Assembly: GCF_005877005.1 (NCBI RefSeq)
Contig: NZ_SSNH01000011.1
Span: 1-64,000 of the forward strand
Source of the DNA: Sinomonas susongensis
GTDB taxonomy: Bacteria > Actinomycetota > Actinomycetes > Actinomycetales > Micrococcaceae
Length of the DNA stretch: 64,000 bases
Reading direction: 5' to 3'
Under the pieces are notes generated by a model that was not told the DNA's origin, did not search any database, and saw only the letters and a program-made list of their open reading frames with translations. This document shows, in pieces, positions 45,978 to 55,991 of this stretch. How positions within the stretch are numbered: position 1 is the first letter of the stretch; each line of letters begins with the position of its first letter. The translations under genes were made by a program, and so were the position numbers.

Positions 45978-48043
45978 TGGGCCGCCTTCGTGAGGAAGTT
46001 CGTCAGGAGCGGGCCGGAGATGGTCGCGCCGAGGCCGCCCTCGTCCACGAACACTGCGACTGCGAGATCGCCGTGGACCCCGATGATCCAGGCGTGCGTC
46101 TTGGGCGGGTTGTCGCTGCCGAATTCGGCGGTGCCGGTCTTGGCGCCGACGGGTGCGCCTGGCACCGAGAGCAGGAATCCGGCATGGCCGCTCGTGACCA
46201 CAGCGCGCATCATGGCCTGGAGCGGGGCAGCTTCGGCGGGGGTGATCGGCTTGGCCGCGGCCTGAGCCGGGCTCGCGGTTGCGCTGTCCGGCGCGGCCGA
46301 CGCGGAGCCGCTCGGGGCCGCGGAGCCGCTCGGGGCCGCGCTCGAAGACGACGACGTGGTGTCCTCGCCTGCGTTCACGACGAGCCGTGGCGAGACAAGG
46401 CCGCCCTTCTGTACTGAGGCCGCCATGACAGCCGCCGAGAGGGGTGACAAGAGGATCTGGCCCTGGCCGATCATCGATGCCGCGTGCTCGGTCGTCCCGG
46501 CCGTGGCCGGCACCGAACCCATGAAGGCGTCGGCACCGAGCTGCGGGGCGTCGACTGCGACGCCGAGCGAGGTCGCCGCCGCCTCGAGCTGTCCCTGGGA
46601 GACCTTGTCCCGCTGGGAGATGAAGGCCGTGTTGCACGAGTGAGCGTAGGCGTCCTCGAGGGTGATGGTGCCGAGGTGGTCGTCGGGGTAGCCGGTCGCG
46701 TTCTGGAACGTCTTGCCGTCGACAGTGAGGGTCGGGGTGCACTGGACCTTGAGGTCTGGGGTCGCTCCTTGGCGGAAGAGCGCGAGCGAGTCGACGGTCT
46801 TGAAGATCGAGCCGGGCGCGTACTGGCCGAGCATTGCGGTGTTGTAGCCATTGCTGCCGGGGCCGCTCGCCGCGGCGAGCACCGAGCCGTCCGACGGGCG
46901 GATCGCCACGACGGCCGACGCCGGCCCGACCGACGCGAGCGTGTCGTCGGCGAGCTGCTGGAGCTTCGGGTCGAGCGTCGTGCGGAGCGGGGTTCCCGCC
47001 TGGGCAGGGACCGTGAACAGCGTGCGGGGCTGGTCCGGCTGGGTTGGGGACGACTGCTGGCTCCCAGCTTGGGATCCGGAGGACGACGACGGACTGGGGC
47101 TCGCGCTCGACGTCGCCGACGCGCCGTCTTGGTGTACCGCGAGAACCGTCAGGCCGTCCTTTCCGCGCAGCTGATCGTCGTATTTCGCCTCGAGCCCGCC
47201 CTGGCCGGTCTGGTCGCCCGCGTGCAGCTCGGCGTTGGACTTCTGGATCTGCTCGGCGGTCGCATCGCCGACTGTCCCCAGCACGGCACGGGCGAACTCG
47301 CGGGTCGGGGCGAGCGGCAGGGTGCCGTCAAGCGCGAACGCGCCCGGGATCGCGGCGATCTGGTCGTCTGTCGGCGTTCGTCCGGGCACGTTGCGCAGCA
47401 CGACGGCTTGGACGAACGCCTGAGGCCCGGAGGCCGCGACCTGTCGCGAGTACTCGGCCGGGTCGAGGCCCACGAGGGCGGCGAGCGCGCGGGCCGAGGA
47501 GTCGAGGGCAGAAGAGGGGGTCTTCGCCTTGTCGATGCCCACCCGCTTGACGGGCCTCTCCGTGACGAGCTGGGCATCGTTGGCCCCGAGGATGTCGCCG
47601 CGGGCGGGCGCCGTCGTCCGAAGCATGAGGACCTCGCCTGCCTGGAGCCCGGGGGCGAGGAGCCCCGGCGCCCACTTCGCACCCCAGTGCCCGTTCGACT
47701 GGGCGATCTCCGCCGTCGTCGTGTACTTCCATTCGCGGCCCGAGAGATCCCAGCGGAAGTCGAGCGGCACGGACATGGTGCCGTTCGAGCTCGTGGCCTG
47801 GCCCGCCGTGACGGCCGGCTTGACGTCGCCGAGCCCTGCGACGACCGTCTTGAGCTGATCCTGGGCCGCGGACGGGTCCGTTCCGGTGAAGGTCACGTGG
47901 GAGACGTCGAGCGACGAGAGCCCAGTGCTGAGCTCTTTCGCGGCGGCTTCGGCGGCGGCCTTCGACCCGTCGTCGCACGACGTCAGGACGGCTCCCACGA
48001 GGAAGGCTGTCAAGACAAGCGAAGCGGCGCGAATGTTCCCCAC
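45974..48043 (-). CDS. Penicillin-binding lipoprotein with MecA-type N-terminal domain
   Basis: The 689-residue protein has a lipoprotein signal (LTSC, Cys23), an NTF2-like MecA_N domain (about 25-140), a PBP dimerisation region, a Ser/Gln-rich linker (about 310-340) and a transpeptidase domain with the motifs SIFK (active serine), SCN and KTGTAEF. It is a class B, monofunctional D,D-transpeptidase acting outside the membrane. Two near-identical Ser/Ala stretches (SAAPSGSAAPSGSA) occur late in the protein. GTG 48043 is the only good start. Confidence 0.92.
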   Translation of the reverse strand: MGNIRAASLVLTAFLVGAVLTSCDDGSKAAAEAAAKELSTGLSSLDVSHVTFTGTDPSAAQDQLKTVVAGLGDVKPAVTAGQATSSNGTMSVPLDFRWDLSGREWKYTTTAEIAQSNGHWGAKWAPGLLAPGLQAGEVLMLRTTAPARGDILGANDAQLVTERPVKRVGIDKAKTPSSALDSSARALAALVGLDPAEYSRQVAASGPQAFVQAVVLRNVPGRTPTDDQIAAIPGAFALDGTLPLAPTREFARAVLGTVGDATAEQIQKSNAELHAGDQTGQGGLEAKYDDQLRGKDGLTVLAVHQDGASATSSASPSPSSSSGSQAGSQQSSPTQPDQPRTLFTVPAQAGTPLRTTLDPKLQQLADDTLASVGPASAVVAIRPSDGSVLAAASGPGSNGYNTAMLGQYAPGSIFKTVDSLALFRQGATPDLKVQCTPTLTVDGKTFQNATGYPDDHLGTITLEDAYAHSCNTAFISQRDKVSQGQLEAAATSLGVAVDAPQLGADAFMGSVPATAGTTEHAASMIGQGQILLSPLSAAVMAASVQKGGLVSPRLVVNAGEDTTSSSSSAAPSGSAAPSGSASAAPDSATASPAQAAAKPITPAEAAPLQAMMRAVVTSGHAGFLLSVPGAPVGAKTGTAEFGSDNPPKTHAWIIGVHGDLAVAVFVDEGGLGATISGPLLTNFLTKAAQ

Positions 48044-48092
48044 CGGCTCAGCCTACTGGCGCCTCACGGCCGCACCTAGAATGCTGCGTCGG

Positions 48093-49178
48093 TTAGTCAG
48101 AATGCTGGGGAAAGCCCCGTCGAGGCCTAGCCTTGGGGAATCGATCCGAGTTCGTGCGGACGATCCCGAGCCGAAGGAGGCTCTCGGCGCACGAGACCGC
48201 CGCTTCCTCGTTCGGGCGCGGCTCCCACTGGAGGAGGCTGCGGGCTCTCGCGTTGCTCGCTGCCCGGATGACGTTGAGCTGGGGCGAGATCTCCCGCACG
48301 GGAGGGACGACGGCGGCGAGCGCCTTGAAGACCCACGCCGGCGCCGTGCGGGTGGTCACCTTCGAAGCGGCCGCGCCGAGGGCGCGACGCAACGCGAGGG
48401 CGATCTCATGGAACGAGATCGGCTGCCCGGCGACGGCAAGGAAGCGCTTGCCCACGGCATCGGGATTCGTCATCGCCCGAACGTGCAGGTCGGCGACGTC
48501 ACGGACGTCGACGACGTTCATCCACATCGGCGGGGCCGCGGGAAGCTGGCCGCTCAGGAGGGTCGAGACAATCCGGACGGAGCTCGAGAGGTCCGGGCCG
48601 AGCACGGGCCCGAGGATGCCGACCGGGTTCACGACGGCGAGCTCGAGGCTTCCGCCCTGCCGCTCCACGAAGTCCCACGCCGCCCGCTCTGCGACGGTCT
48701 TCGACTTCACGTAAGGGGTGATCTCGGGCGCGTCCGGATCGGTCCAGTCGCCCTCGTCGAAGATGTGGTGCACGTCCTCGTGCCCGTAGCCGACCGCAGC
48801 GAACGAGGACGTCAGGACGACCCGCCGGACCCCGCCGTCGCGCGCGGCCCGCAGTACGCGAAGGGCACCGTCGCGGGCTGGAACTACGAGCTCGTCTGGA
48901 TCCTTCGGCTGCCGGCTCGGGAACGGGGAGGCGACGTGGAGCACGTAGTCGGCCCCGGACACGGCCTCGGCCCAGCCCTGGTCGGACCGGAGGTCCGCAG
49001 CGTAGTAGGCGACGCGCTCCTGGTGCGGCGCGCCCGCCACGGCCAGCATCTGCTCGACGTCGGGCTGGCGGCCGAGGGAACGCAGCGTGGTTCGGACATC
49101 GTGGCCGCCCGTGAGGAGCTGGGCGATAGCGTGGGCGGCCAGGAACCCCGAGCCGCCGGTCACGACTACCGTCGGCAC
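48093..49178 (-). CDS. NAD-dependent epimerase/reductase, dihydroflavonol-reductase-like
   Basis: The 361-residue extended SDR has the Rossmann motif VTGGSGFLAAHAIAQL, a YVKSKTVAE segment holding the catalytic Tyr and Lys, and HVASPFPS as in dihydroflavonol-4-reductase-like proteins. Bacterial members reduce aldehydes or ketones; the substrate here is unknown. GTG 49178 has AAGGGATGA about 9 bp upstream, overlapping the stop of the CHAD gene, so the two are probably coupled. Confidence 0.88.
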   Translation of the reverse strand: MPTVVVTGGSGFLAAHAIAQLLTGGHDVRTTLRSLGRQPDVEQMLAVAGAPHQERVAYYAADLRSDQGWAEAVSGADYVLHVASPFPSRQPKDPDELVVPARDGALRVLRAARDGGVRRVVLTSSFAAVGYGHEDVHHIFDEGDWTDPDAPEITPYVKSKTVAERAAWDFVERQGGSLELAVVNPVGILGPVLGPDLSSSVRIVSTLLSGQLPAAPPMWMNVVDVRDVADLHVRAMTNPDAVGKRFLAVAGQPISFHEIALALRRALGAAASKVTTRTAPAWVFKALAAVVPPVREISPQLNVIRAASNARARSLLQWEPRPNEEAAVSCAESLLRLGIVRTNSDRFPKARPRRGFPQHSD

Positions 49179-49185
49179 GGCTCGG

Positions 49186-50730
49186 TCATCCCTTGACCCC
49201 GAGCTTCGCGGAGAGCTTCGGCAGCAGGCGCTCGTAGCGCGCCTCCGCTTCCTCGGCGAGCCGGAGCTCCCTCGCGTGCAGGCGCCCATAAGTGAACGCG
49301 TTCTCGCCGCGGCCGTACGCCTCGACCCCGATCCTGCGCACGAGGTCCGCAGTGATGATGCAGTCCTGGTGCTCGCCGAGCACCTTCTGGATCTTCTGGG
49401 CCCGGCGCCCGAGGCGTGCTGCCTTCTTGGCGTCGAAGGGGGCTGCGGCCTCGGCAGCGTACCTGAGGCGTTTGGCTGCCTTGCGCACATCGTGGAGCCC
49501 GACGTCGTGCTTCTCCGTGCCCTCGAGGTCCTCGGCGGTGCGGATCGCCGCACCCAGGCGCTTGGTGTCACGGCGCACGACGCCGGAGACACTCGCCTTG
49601 GTCTGCCACTTCCCGTCGGCTTCGGTGACCGAAGCCGCGAGCGCGCTGACACCGTCGATGAGGCGGAAGTACCGCTCCGAGTGCATGGCGGCGGTGAGCT
49701 CCCTTGCCGCCTCGCTGTGCTCGGCTCCCAGTGACTCGTCGAAGGACCGCCTCACGGGCCCGAGCACGAGCTCAGACGGTTCGTTGTCCACCTGCTCGCG
49801 AAGGCGGTCGCGCATGACCTCGGCGTCCCGCAGCCGGCCGAGGACCTGGCCCAGCCACTGGAGCTCGTCGCGCAGCGCTCGCTCGGTCTCGGGATCGAGG
49901 TCCTTGCGGAACGCGGAGAGGCACGAGCGAAGGCGGCGGACCGCGACACGGAGCTTGTGGACAGAGTCGGGGACCGCTGCGCGCACCTGAGGGTCCAGTT
50001 CTTCCCAGTGGGCGAGCTGCTCCGCTACATAGTCGGCGAATGCCCGCTGGCCCTTCGCGGGCCGCTGTGCCTTCCGTGGACCCTTCCCCGGGCGGTGCCC
50101 GTTGAGGGCGGCCGTCTTGGGAGCCGCTTTGGCGGGAGGCGGAGTCGAGGCCGCGAGGGTCAGGAGCGAACTGCTGCGGCTCCCCGGTTCCGCCCCCGAT
50201 TCGGCGAACGCCGCCTGAAGCTCCTTCGCGAGCCTCTTGTTCCGGGGCTCACGAACCTCGTAGTCCCACAGCCGCCACGCCCGCGGCGAGCCGTTCGCGA
50301 AGAGGGGCTCCGCACGGTGGTGCTCGTCGGCCGCCTCGGCCAGCTCGCCGCCGTCGTCCGCCACCAGCAGGGCGACCCTGCGGACGATCGTGACGTCGGC
50401 GCTCCGCACGAGGTGCCGGCCCCGCAGGTAGAACTGGAGCCCATCGGTCAGCGACTCCGGTGGGGACTGATGCGAACCCAAGGGTTCGACGGCTGTCCGC
50501 CCATCGGGGAGCTCGAGGTGCCACCCTTCGAGGGGGCCGCCTGAGCGGCGGTACACGACAATGCCGTGGGAGCCGAGCCGGAAGTCCTCGGTGTCGAAGA
50601 ATTGCTCCTCGAAGACGAGATCCTCTCCGCTGCGGACCTGGGCGACGCCGGTCAACCCATCGAACTCGGGGAAGCGGCCGGCCGCGGACGCATCGAATGT
50701 GCGACGGGCTACCGAAGGGGTCCTGGCCAT
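49186..50730 (-). CDS. CYTH and CHAD domain protein
   Basis: The 514-residue protein has an N-terminal CYTH-like beta barrel (about 1-175), although several acidic/basic ExExK-type residues look altered, a disordered linker (about 180-230) and an alpha-helical CHAD domain (about 235-505) rich in conserved histidines and arginines (VHKLRVAVRRLRSCL and LHDVRKAAKRLRYAAEA). CHAD domains bind polyphosphate, so it may target or sense polyP. It is divergent from the MaoC-like gene. Confidence 0.9.
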   Translation of the reverse strand: MARTPSVARRTFDASAAGRFPEFDGLTGVAQVRSGEDLVFEEQFFDTEDFRLGSHGIVVYRRSGGPLEGWHLELPDGRTAVEPLGSHQSPPESLTDGLQFYLRGRHLVRSADVTIVRRVALLVADDGGELAEAADEHHRAEPLFANGSPRAWRLWDYEVREPRNKRLAKELQAAFAESGAEPGSRSSSLLTLAASTPPPAKAAPKTAALNGHRPGKGPRKAQRPAKGQRAFADYVAEQLAHWEELDPQVRAAVPDSVHKLRVAVRRLRSCLSAFRKDLDPETERALRDELQWLGQVLGRLRDAEVMRDRLREQVDNEPSELVLGPVRRSFDESLGAEHSEAARELTAAMHSERYFRLIDGVSALAASVTEADGKWQTKASVSGVVRRDTKRLGAAIRTAEDLEGTEKHDVGLHDVRKAAKRLRYAAEAAAPFDAKKAARLGRRAQKIQKVLGEHQDCIITADLVRRIGVEAYGRGENAFTYGRLHARELRLAEEAEARYERLLPKLSAKLGVKG

Positions 50731-50790
50731 AGCGCATTGTAGATCCGGTCACGAGTGAGAATGAATGGCGGAATGGAAAGGAATCCAGAA

Positions 50791-51240
50791 ATGCCCTTGT
50801 ACCTCGACGACCTGCGGGCCGGCCAGACCTTCGTGACGCCGGGACGCACCATCACGGAGGCGGACGTGATGTCCTTCGCTGCCTGGACCAACGACAACAA
50901 TCAAGTGCACACGGACGCGGAATTCGCCAAGCACACCCGCTACGGCCAACGGATCGTCCACGGCATGCTCGGCGCGTCCCTGTGCCTGGGACTCATAGCG
51001 CGCACAGGAGTCTTCGAGGGAAGTGCCGTCGCTCTGCTCGGGATCGACCAATGGCAGTTCACTGCGCCCGTCTTCATCGGAGACACGCTCACGTGCACGG
51101 TCGAGATCCTCTCGACGCGACCCACGAGTTCGGGCCAGTACGGAATCGTCGAGCGCCAGCTGACCTTGCGCAACCAGCACGGGGAGACCGTCCAGACCGG
51201 ACGCATGGATGTGATGGTCACGACCGGTCCCGTCGGCTGA
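50791..51240 (+). CDS. MaoC-like dehydratase
   Basis: The 149-residue single hot-dog protein has the hydratase-2 motif N-x2-H-x-D (NNNQVHTDAEFA) with the catalytic Asp and His, and QRIVHGMLG. It should hydrate or dehydrate enoyl thioesters; the CoA partner is unknown. ATG 50791 has AAAGGA 8 bp upstream; the open frame extends upstream to GTG 50755 without a ribosome site. Confidence 0.9.
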   Translation: MPLYLDDLRAGQTFVTPGRTITEADVMSFAAWTNDNNQVHTDAEFAKHTRYGQRIVHGMLGASLCLGLIARTGVFEGSAVALLGIDQWQFTAPVFIGDTLTCTVEILSTRPTSSGQYGIVERQLTLRNQHGETVQTGRMDVMVTTGPVG

Positions 51241-51326
51241 CGCCCAATCGATCAGGAATCGAGAAGCGGCCAAGGCGATAGGGACCTAGGGTGAGGGTTG
51301 GGAATGAACCATTGTCAGGAGGACTA

Positions 51327-51791
51327 ATGCCCTACACCGTTGACTTCGAGAAAGTGTCCACAACCGGGTTGGAAACGTCCCCGGTAGCCGACGCGCTGGC
51401 AGGGCTGCGGGCCAATGAGGCCCGCTATTTCAAGAACAAGTACGATCACGTCTTCACCGTCACGCCCGCGAGCGAGGCACCCGAAACGCTCGACTGGGTG
51501 AGCCGCATCCTTTCTGAAGAACGCAACCTCGTCATTTCCTCCCGACCGCTCGAGGTGACCTCCTTCGAGGTGGAGGGTTTCCGAATGGCCTATGTGTTCT
51601 ACGAATCGGGGCTCTCGATCAACGTGATGTACGGCATCGAGGACGGAGCGAAGCGGGCAGTGGGATTCAAGCTGGCCGAGGGAATGGAAGTGCCTGAGGA
51701 ACTGGCGGCCAGCTTCAAGTTCGCGCGCCAGAAGTCGAGGCTCGCGGGGACCATTCGCGGCTCGTTCTTCGTCATCAAGGGCGAGTACTGA
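51327..51791 (+). CDS. Unknown soluble protein
   Basis: The 154-residue protein is not recognised. It is soluble, mixed alpha/beta, with no cysteine and no signal peptide. Conserved-looking parts are ANEARYFKNKYDHVFTV and the C-terminal RQKSRLAGTIRGSFFVIKGEY. A strong AGGAGG lies 4 bp before ATG 51327, so high translation is expected. It follows the MaoC-like gene by 86 bp and is convergent with hrpB. Confidence 0.7.
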   Translation: MPYTVDFEKVSTTGLETSPVADALAGLRANEARYFKNKYDHVFTVTPASEAPETLDWVSRILSEERNLVISSRPLEVTSFEVEGFRMAYVFYESGLSINVMYGIEDGAKRAVGFKLAEGMEVPEELAASFKFARQKSRLAGTIRGSFFVIKGEY

Positions 51792-51845
51792 ACGAGGATC
51801 GGTCCTGAGGGGCCCCCGGCCGTCTCCCGTTCCGACGCCCAGCGC

Positions 51846-54480
51846 TCACCGACCCTCGAGGCGCCGCTTGGTCTTCGCGCTCGCGACCGCCGTCCAGGGA
51901 TCCTCCGGCCACGGGTGCTTGGGGTACCGCCCTCGCATTTCGGACCGGACCTGGGCGTAGGGGCCGGACCAGAATGAGGCCAGGTCGTCGGTGATGGCGA
52001 GGGGGCGGCCCGCCGGGGACAGCAGGTGGAAGAGCACGGGCACGCGCCCGTCCACGAGGCGTGGCGTCTCCGCCCACCCGAAGCACTCCTGAAGCTTGAC
52101 CGCGACGACCGGCCGAGCGCCGTCGTCGGCTCCGATCTCGCCCACGGCCGGATACTCGATGCGCACGCGGGAGCCGCTCGGAACCTCGAGCCGCTCGGGC
52201 GCGAGCTCGCCGAAGCGCGCTGCCGCGGGCCACGGCAGGAGCCGCCGGAGGGGCTCGGCGAGGTCAATGCCCCGCATCGGGGCCCCGCCTGCGAGCGCCT
52301 CGAGCTCAGGACCGAGCCATTCGTCGAGCCGTGCGAGGAGCGCGGCCTCGGAGACATCGGGCCACGGCTCGCCGAGCTCGCGGTGCACGAGCGCGAGCCG
52401 GCGCCGCAGCGCCTCCGCGGCGGGCGACCATCCGATGACGCCCAATCCGTCCGCCGCCAGCGCACGGGCGACGGCGGCGCGACCGTCCGCGGGGGACGGC
52501 CGGACGGGTGTCGACGAGAGCACGATCGCCCCGAGCCGGGCTTCCCGCCTCGCGACGATTCGCCCAGTTTCGTACCGCGCCTCGACCTCTTCGCTCAGAA
52601 GGTGACCGGCCGCAAACTCCGCGGCAGCCCGATCGAACGGGGCGGCCGCACGCACGATGGCTCCCGTGCCCGCCGCGTCGCGACCCTCGGCACGTGCAAC
52701 GTCTGCGATCGCAAGCCATTCGTGGCCGGCGAGCGGGCTTCCCGAGGGCAGCCCAGCGCGCGTTCCCGATGCGAGCAGATAGCGCTCCTCCGCGCCGGGC
52801 ACCCGCCGTGCCACAAGCCTCGGGAAGGCGAGGGCGACGACGAGGGCCACCCGCTGCGCATCCGTCTCCGGCAGCGGAGCACGTGGCTCCGCGTTCCCGC
52901 CGGCCCGCGGATGTTCGCGTGCGATGCGCTCCAAGCGCCGCACGTCGTCATCCCATGAACGTGCAGACGCGTCGTGCCCTGAGCGAAGCGAGGCGAGAAG
53001 CCGAGGAAGGTCTGCCCCGGGCGGGCGCAGGTCCCGCGCGACGAGGGCGACCGTCTCGGCCGCGACGCGGGCGCCAACGAGGGGCGTTCCCTCGAGCAGG
53101 GCGCGACCGAGGCGCGGGTCGGCAGGTATTCCGGCGAGGGTGCGCCCGAGGTCGGTCGCGAGGCCTTCCTTGGTGATGGCCCCGAGATCGTCGAGCGTCC
53201 GCGTGGCGTCCTCGAGCGCAGAGGGGGGCGGGGCATCGGGGAGAGCGAGACCACGGCCGCCGGGTGCTCCCCAGCATGCGAGGACCAGAGCTGCCTCCGT
53301 GAGGTCCGAGGTCGCGATTTCCGGGGTGGACTGTGCTGGCGCTGCCGCGTAGGAGCGCTCGTCGTAGCACCGGACCGCGCGCCCCGGTCCCTGCCGCGCG
53401 GCGCGCCCGGCCCGCTGCTCTGCGGACGCGCGCGAGCAGGACACCGTGACGAGTCCCGTCATCCCTCGGCCGGCATCCCGCCGGGGTTCGCGAGAAAGGC
53501 CGGAGTCGATCACGAGCCGCACGCCTGGGACGGTGAGCGAGGATTCGGCGAGGGCGGTCGAGACCACGATCCGGGGCGGGTCCCCGGGCCGCCGCCCGCC
53601 GACGGCCCGATCCTGCTCGGCTGACGCAGCCTGACCGTGGAGTTCGAGCACTTCTCTCTTCACGCCGTCCCGACGTGCCCGCAGCCGCTCGGCGACGGCA
53701 CGGACCTCGCGGACCCCGGGCAGGAAGACGAGCGCGTCAACCTGCTGGCCGGTCCTGAGCAGACGGGAATGCTCATCGGCGGTGGTCTCGGCGACGTGGT
53801 CGAGGAATCCCCTTGTCACTCCGCGCTCGTCGAGGCGCGGAACGGACGACGGCGCCCACGCCACCTCGAGTGGGTGCAGCGCGGCCGGTGAGTCGACGAC
53901 GGGTGCCGGGTCTCCGCCGTCGTCCGCGAGGAGCTCGGCGAAGCGGCGAGCGTCGACAGTTGCGGACATCGCCACGAGTGCGAGGTCGCCTCTCAGCGCG
54001 CGCACGTCCGCGAGCATGCCGACTGCAAGGTCTGTCTCGAGGCCGCGCTCGTGCACCTCGTCGAGGATGACCGCGGCCGTGCCCTCAAGCGCGGGGTCGG
54101 CGAGGAGCCGCCGGAGGAGGATGCCCGGTGTCACGAATTCAACGAGCGTTCCCGAGCCGACCTTCCTTTCGCCGCGGACGGTGAAACCGACTCGGTCGCC
54201 CAGAGGGGTTCCGTCCAGCGCCGCGAGGTGCCGGGCCGCTGCCCGCACCGCGATGCGCCGCGGCTGGGTGACGACGACGCGCGGTGGCCGGCGCCCATTC
54301 GTCCGCCCGCACGGCTACAAGATTGGCGACGAGCGGCGGAATGAGGGTCGTCTTCCCAGTCCCCGGCGGGGCCTGCACGACGGCGGCCGCACCCTCAAGC
54401 GCGAGGGCGCGCGTGAGCCGGTCCTCGATCTGGGCAACGACGAGACCGGACCCTATGGCCTCGAGATCGAACTGGCGCAC
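51846..54480 (-). pseudogene. hrpB: ATP-dependent helicase HrpB, interrupted by a frameshift
   Basis: From GTG 54480 the frame encodes an HrpB start (VRQFDLEAIGSGL) and Walker A APPGTGKTT, then runs off. A second frame from about 54311 to 51846 encodes motif Ia TQPRRIAVRAAARHLAALDG, motif II DEVHERG, SAT, later helicase motifs and the HrpB C-terminal domain. Skipping one base near 54312 joins them into about 877 residues, normal for HrpB. The break lies between motif I and Ia, so no active product is expected. A sequencing error is the main alternative. Confidence 0.85.
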
Positions 54481-54485
54481 CAAGC

Positions 54486-55943
54486 TCAGGGGGCACTGCT
54501 TTCCACCGGCTCCCGCGGCTTCCACAGGCTCGCGAGCGTCCACCGGTCAGGTGCCCCATCGAAGGCACCGCCTTGGGGGTCGTCCTCCCTGCTTCGGCGG
54601 ATCGGATCCGAGGTGGGATCGTAGATGTCCGCCACGACGTGGAGGCACACGTAGAGCAGGGTGATCATGTGAACGACGACAGCCAGGACGTAATACGGGG
54701 TGTCGATGTTGTTCTGGACGGGCCCGTTGCTCGTGGTCCACCCGATGTACATCCAGACCGCGACCCAATGCAGGGCCTCACCTGCCATCCACACGAGGAA
54801 GTCACGCCAACGTGGGCGCGCAAGGGCGAACAACGGAATGAGCCACACGACGTACTGGGGCGAGTAGACCTTTCCGGTGAGGACGAATGCGGCGACGACG
54901 AGGAAGGCGAGCTGGGCAACGCGGGGCCGGCGCGGAGCGTGGAGCGCGATGAAGGCGATGGCCAGGCAGCACAGGCCGAACGCCACGACGAACATCGTGT
55001 TGGTCGTGGCTGCTGAGAGCTTGGCCAGATGCATGCGGTCGGCGAGCAGGTTCCACGAGTAGTAGGCGGATGAGAAGCTGGGGTCGCGGTTCGTCGAGAA
55101 CGCGAAGAAGAAGGACCAGTCGCGGGAGTTCGCGAGCGCTGCTGGGAAATCGACGACGAACCACGCGAGCACGGCCGACCCAATCGCGACGAGGGTCTGG
55201 CGCCAACGGCCGGTCCGGAGGGCAAGCAGCACGAACACGCTGAGGACCAGGACGGGATAGAACTTGGTGGCCGTGCCGAGGCCGATCGCGGCCCCTGCGA
55301 GCGCTGGGTGGTTGCGCGAGAACGCGAGCAAGCCCAGAGCCAGGAGGGCGACGGCCCACATGTCCCAGTTGATGAACCCCGAGAGGATGATCCCCGGGGC
55401 GATCGCGACCAAGGCGGCGTCCCAGGGCCTGCGGGGATTCGAGCGGGCCGTAGCGATCACGGTGATCAGCCACATGACGGCGACGAGGATCGCGTTGATG
55501 TCGAAATAGGTCGTCGCCCGCGCATCCGTGGCGCCTACCCCGGGAACGAGGAGCGCGGTGAAGCCCGCGATGAGGGACGTGATGACGGGGTACTCGAAGA
55601 GGGCGCTGTGCGAGAAGAGGGGGAGGACACCGTCCGCGAGGCCGCGCTCCTTGAAGAGCGTCGGAAAGTCCGAGTAGCACGTCGCGTAGAACTCGGTAGG
55701 CGGATTCCAGCCGACTGCCTGGCAGTAGCCCTTCATGAGGACGCCGGCGATTGCCGCGATCACCGTGAGGATGATGAGCACCAGTTCGGCGGTCCACCAC
55801 CCGCTGCGCACAAGACCCGGTGCGGCGTGGTTGCCGAGAGGGCCACCGACTGCCTCAGAGAGCGTGTGGACGAGGGGATCGTTTCGGCTCGGCGAGATGA
55901 CGGCGCGGGGCGCCCGCCCGCCGTCGTCCGCGGTCGGTTCCAT
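54486..55943 (-). CDS. Membrane glycosyltransferase, GT87/DUF2029-like
   Basis: The 485-residue protein has about eleven to thirteen hydrophobic helices and motifs of the GT87 polyprenol-phosphate mannosyltransferase group (FEYPVITSLIAGF; GLGTATKFYPVLVL; TGKVYSPQYVVWLIPLF). It would transfer a sugar from a lipid donor on the outer membrane face. ATG 55943 or the in-frame ATG at 55955 is the start; neither has a good ribosome site. hrpB begins 6 bp after its stop codon. Confidence 0.85.
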   Translation of the reverse strand: MEPTADDGGRAPRAVISPSRNDPLVHTLSEAVGGPLGNHAAPGLVRSGWWTAELVLIILTVIAAIAGVLMKGYCQAVGWNPPTEFYATCYSDFPTLFKERGLADGVLPLFSHSALFEYPVITSLIAGFTALLVPGVGATDARATTYFDINAILVAVMWLITVIATARSNPRRPWDAALVAIAPGIILSGFINWDMWAVALLALGLLAFSRNHPALAGAAIGLGTATKFYPVLVLSVFVLLALRTGRWRQTLVAIGSAVLAWFVVDFPAALANSRDWSFFFAFSTNRDPSFSSAYYSWNLLADRMHLAKLSAATTNTMFVVAFGLCCLAIAFIALHAPRRPRVAQLAFLVVAAFVLTGKVYSPQYVVWLIPLFALARPRWRDFLVWMAGEALHWVAVWMYIGWTTSNGPVQNNIDTPYYVLAVVVHMITLLYVCLHVVADIYDPTSDPIRRSREDDPQGGAFDGAPDRWTLASLWKPREPVESSAP

Positions 55944-55991
55944 GGCTCCGAGCATACCGGGGAGGTCTGACAGGGCACCGGAGTGCTGTGC

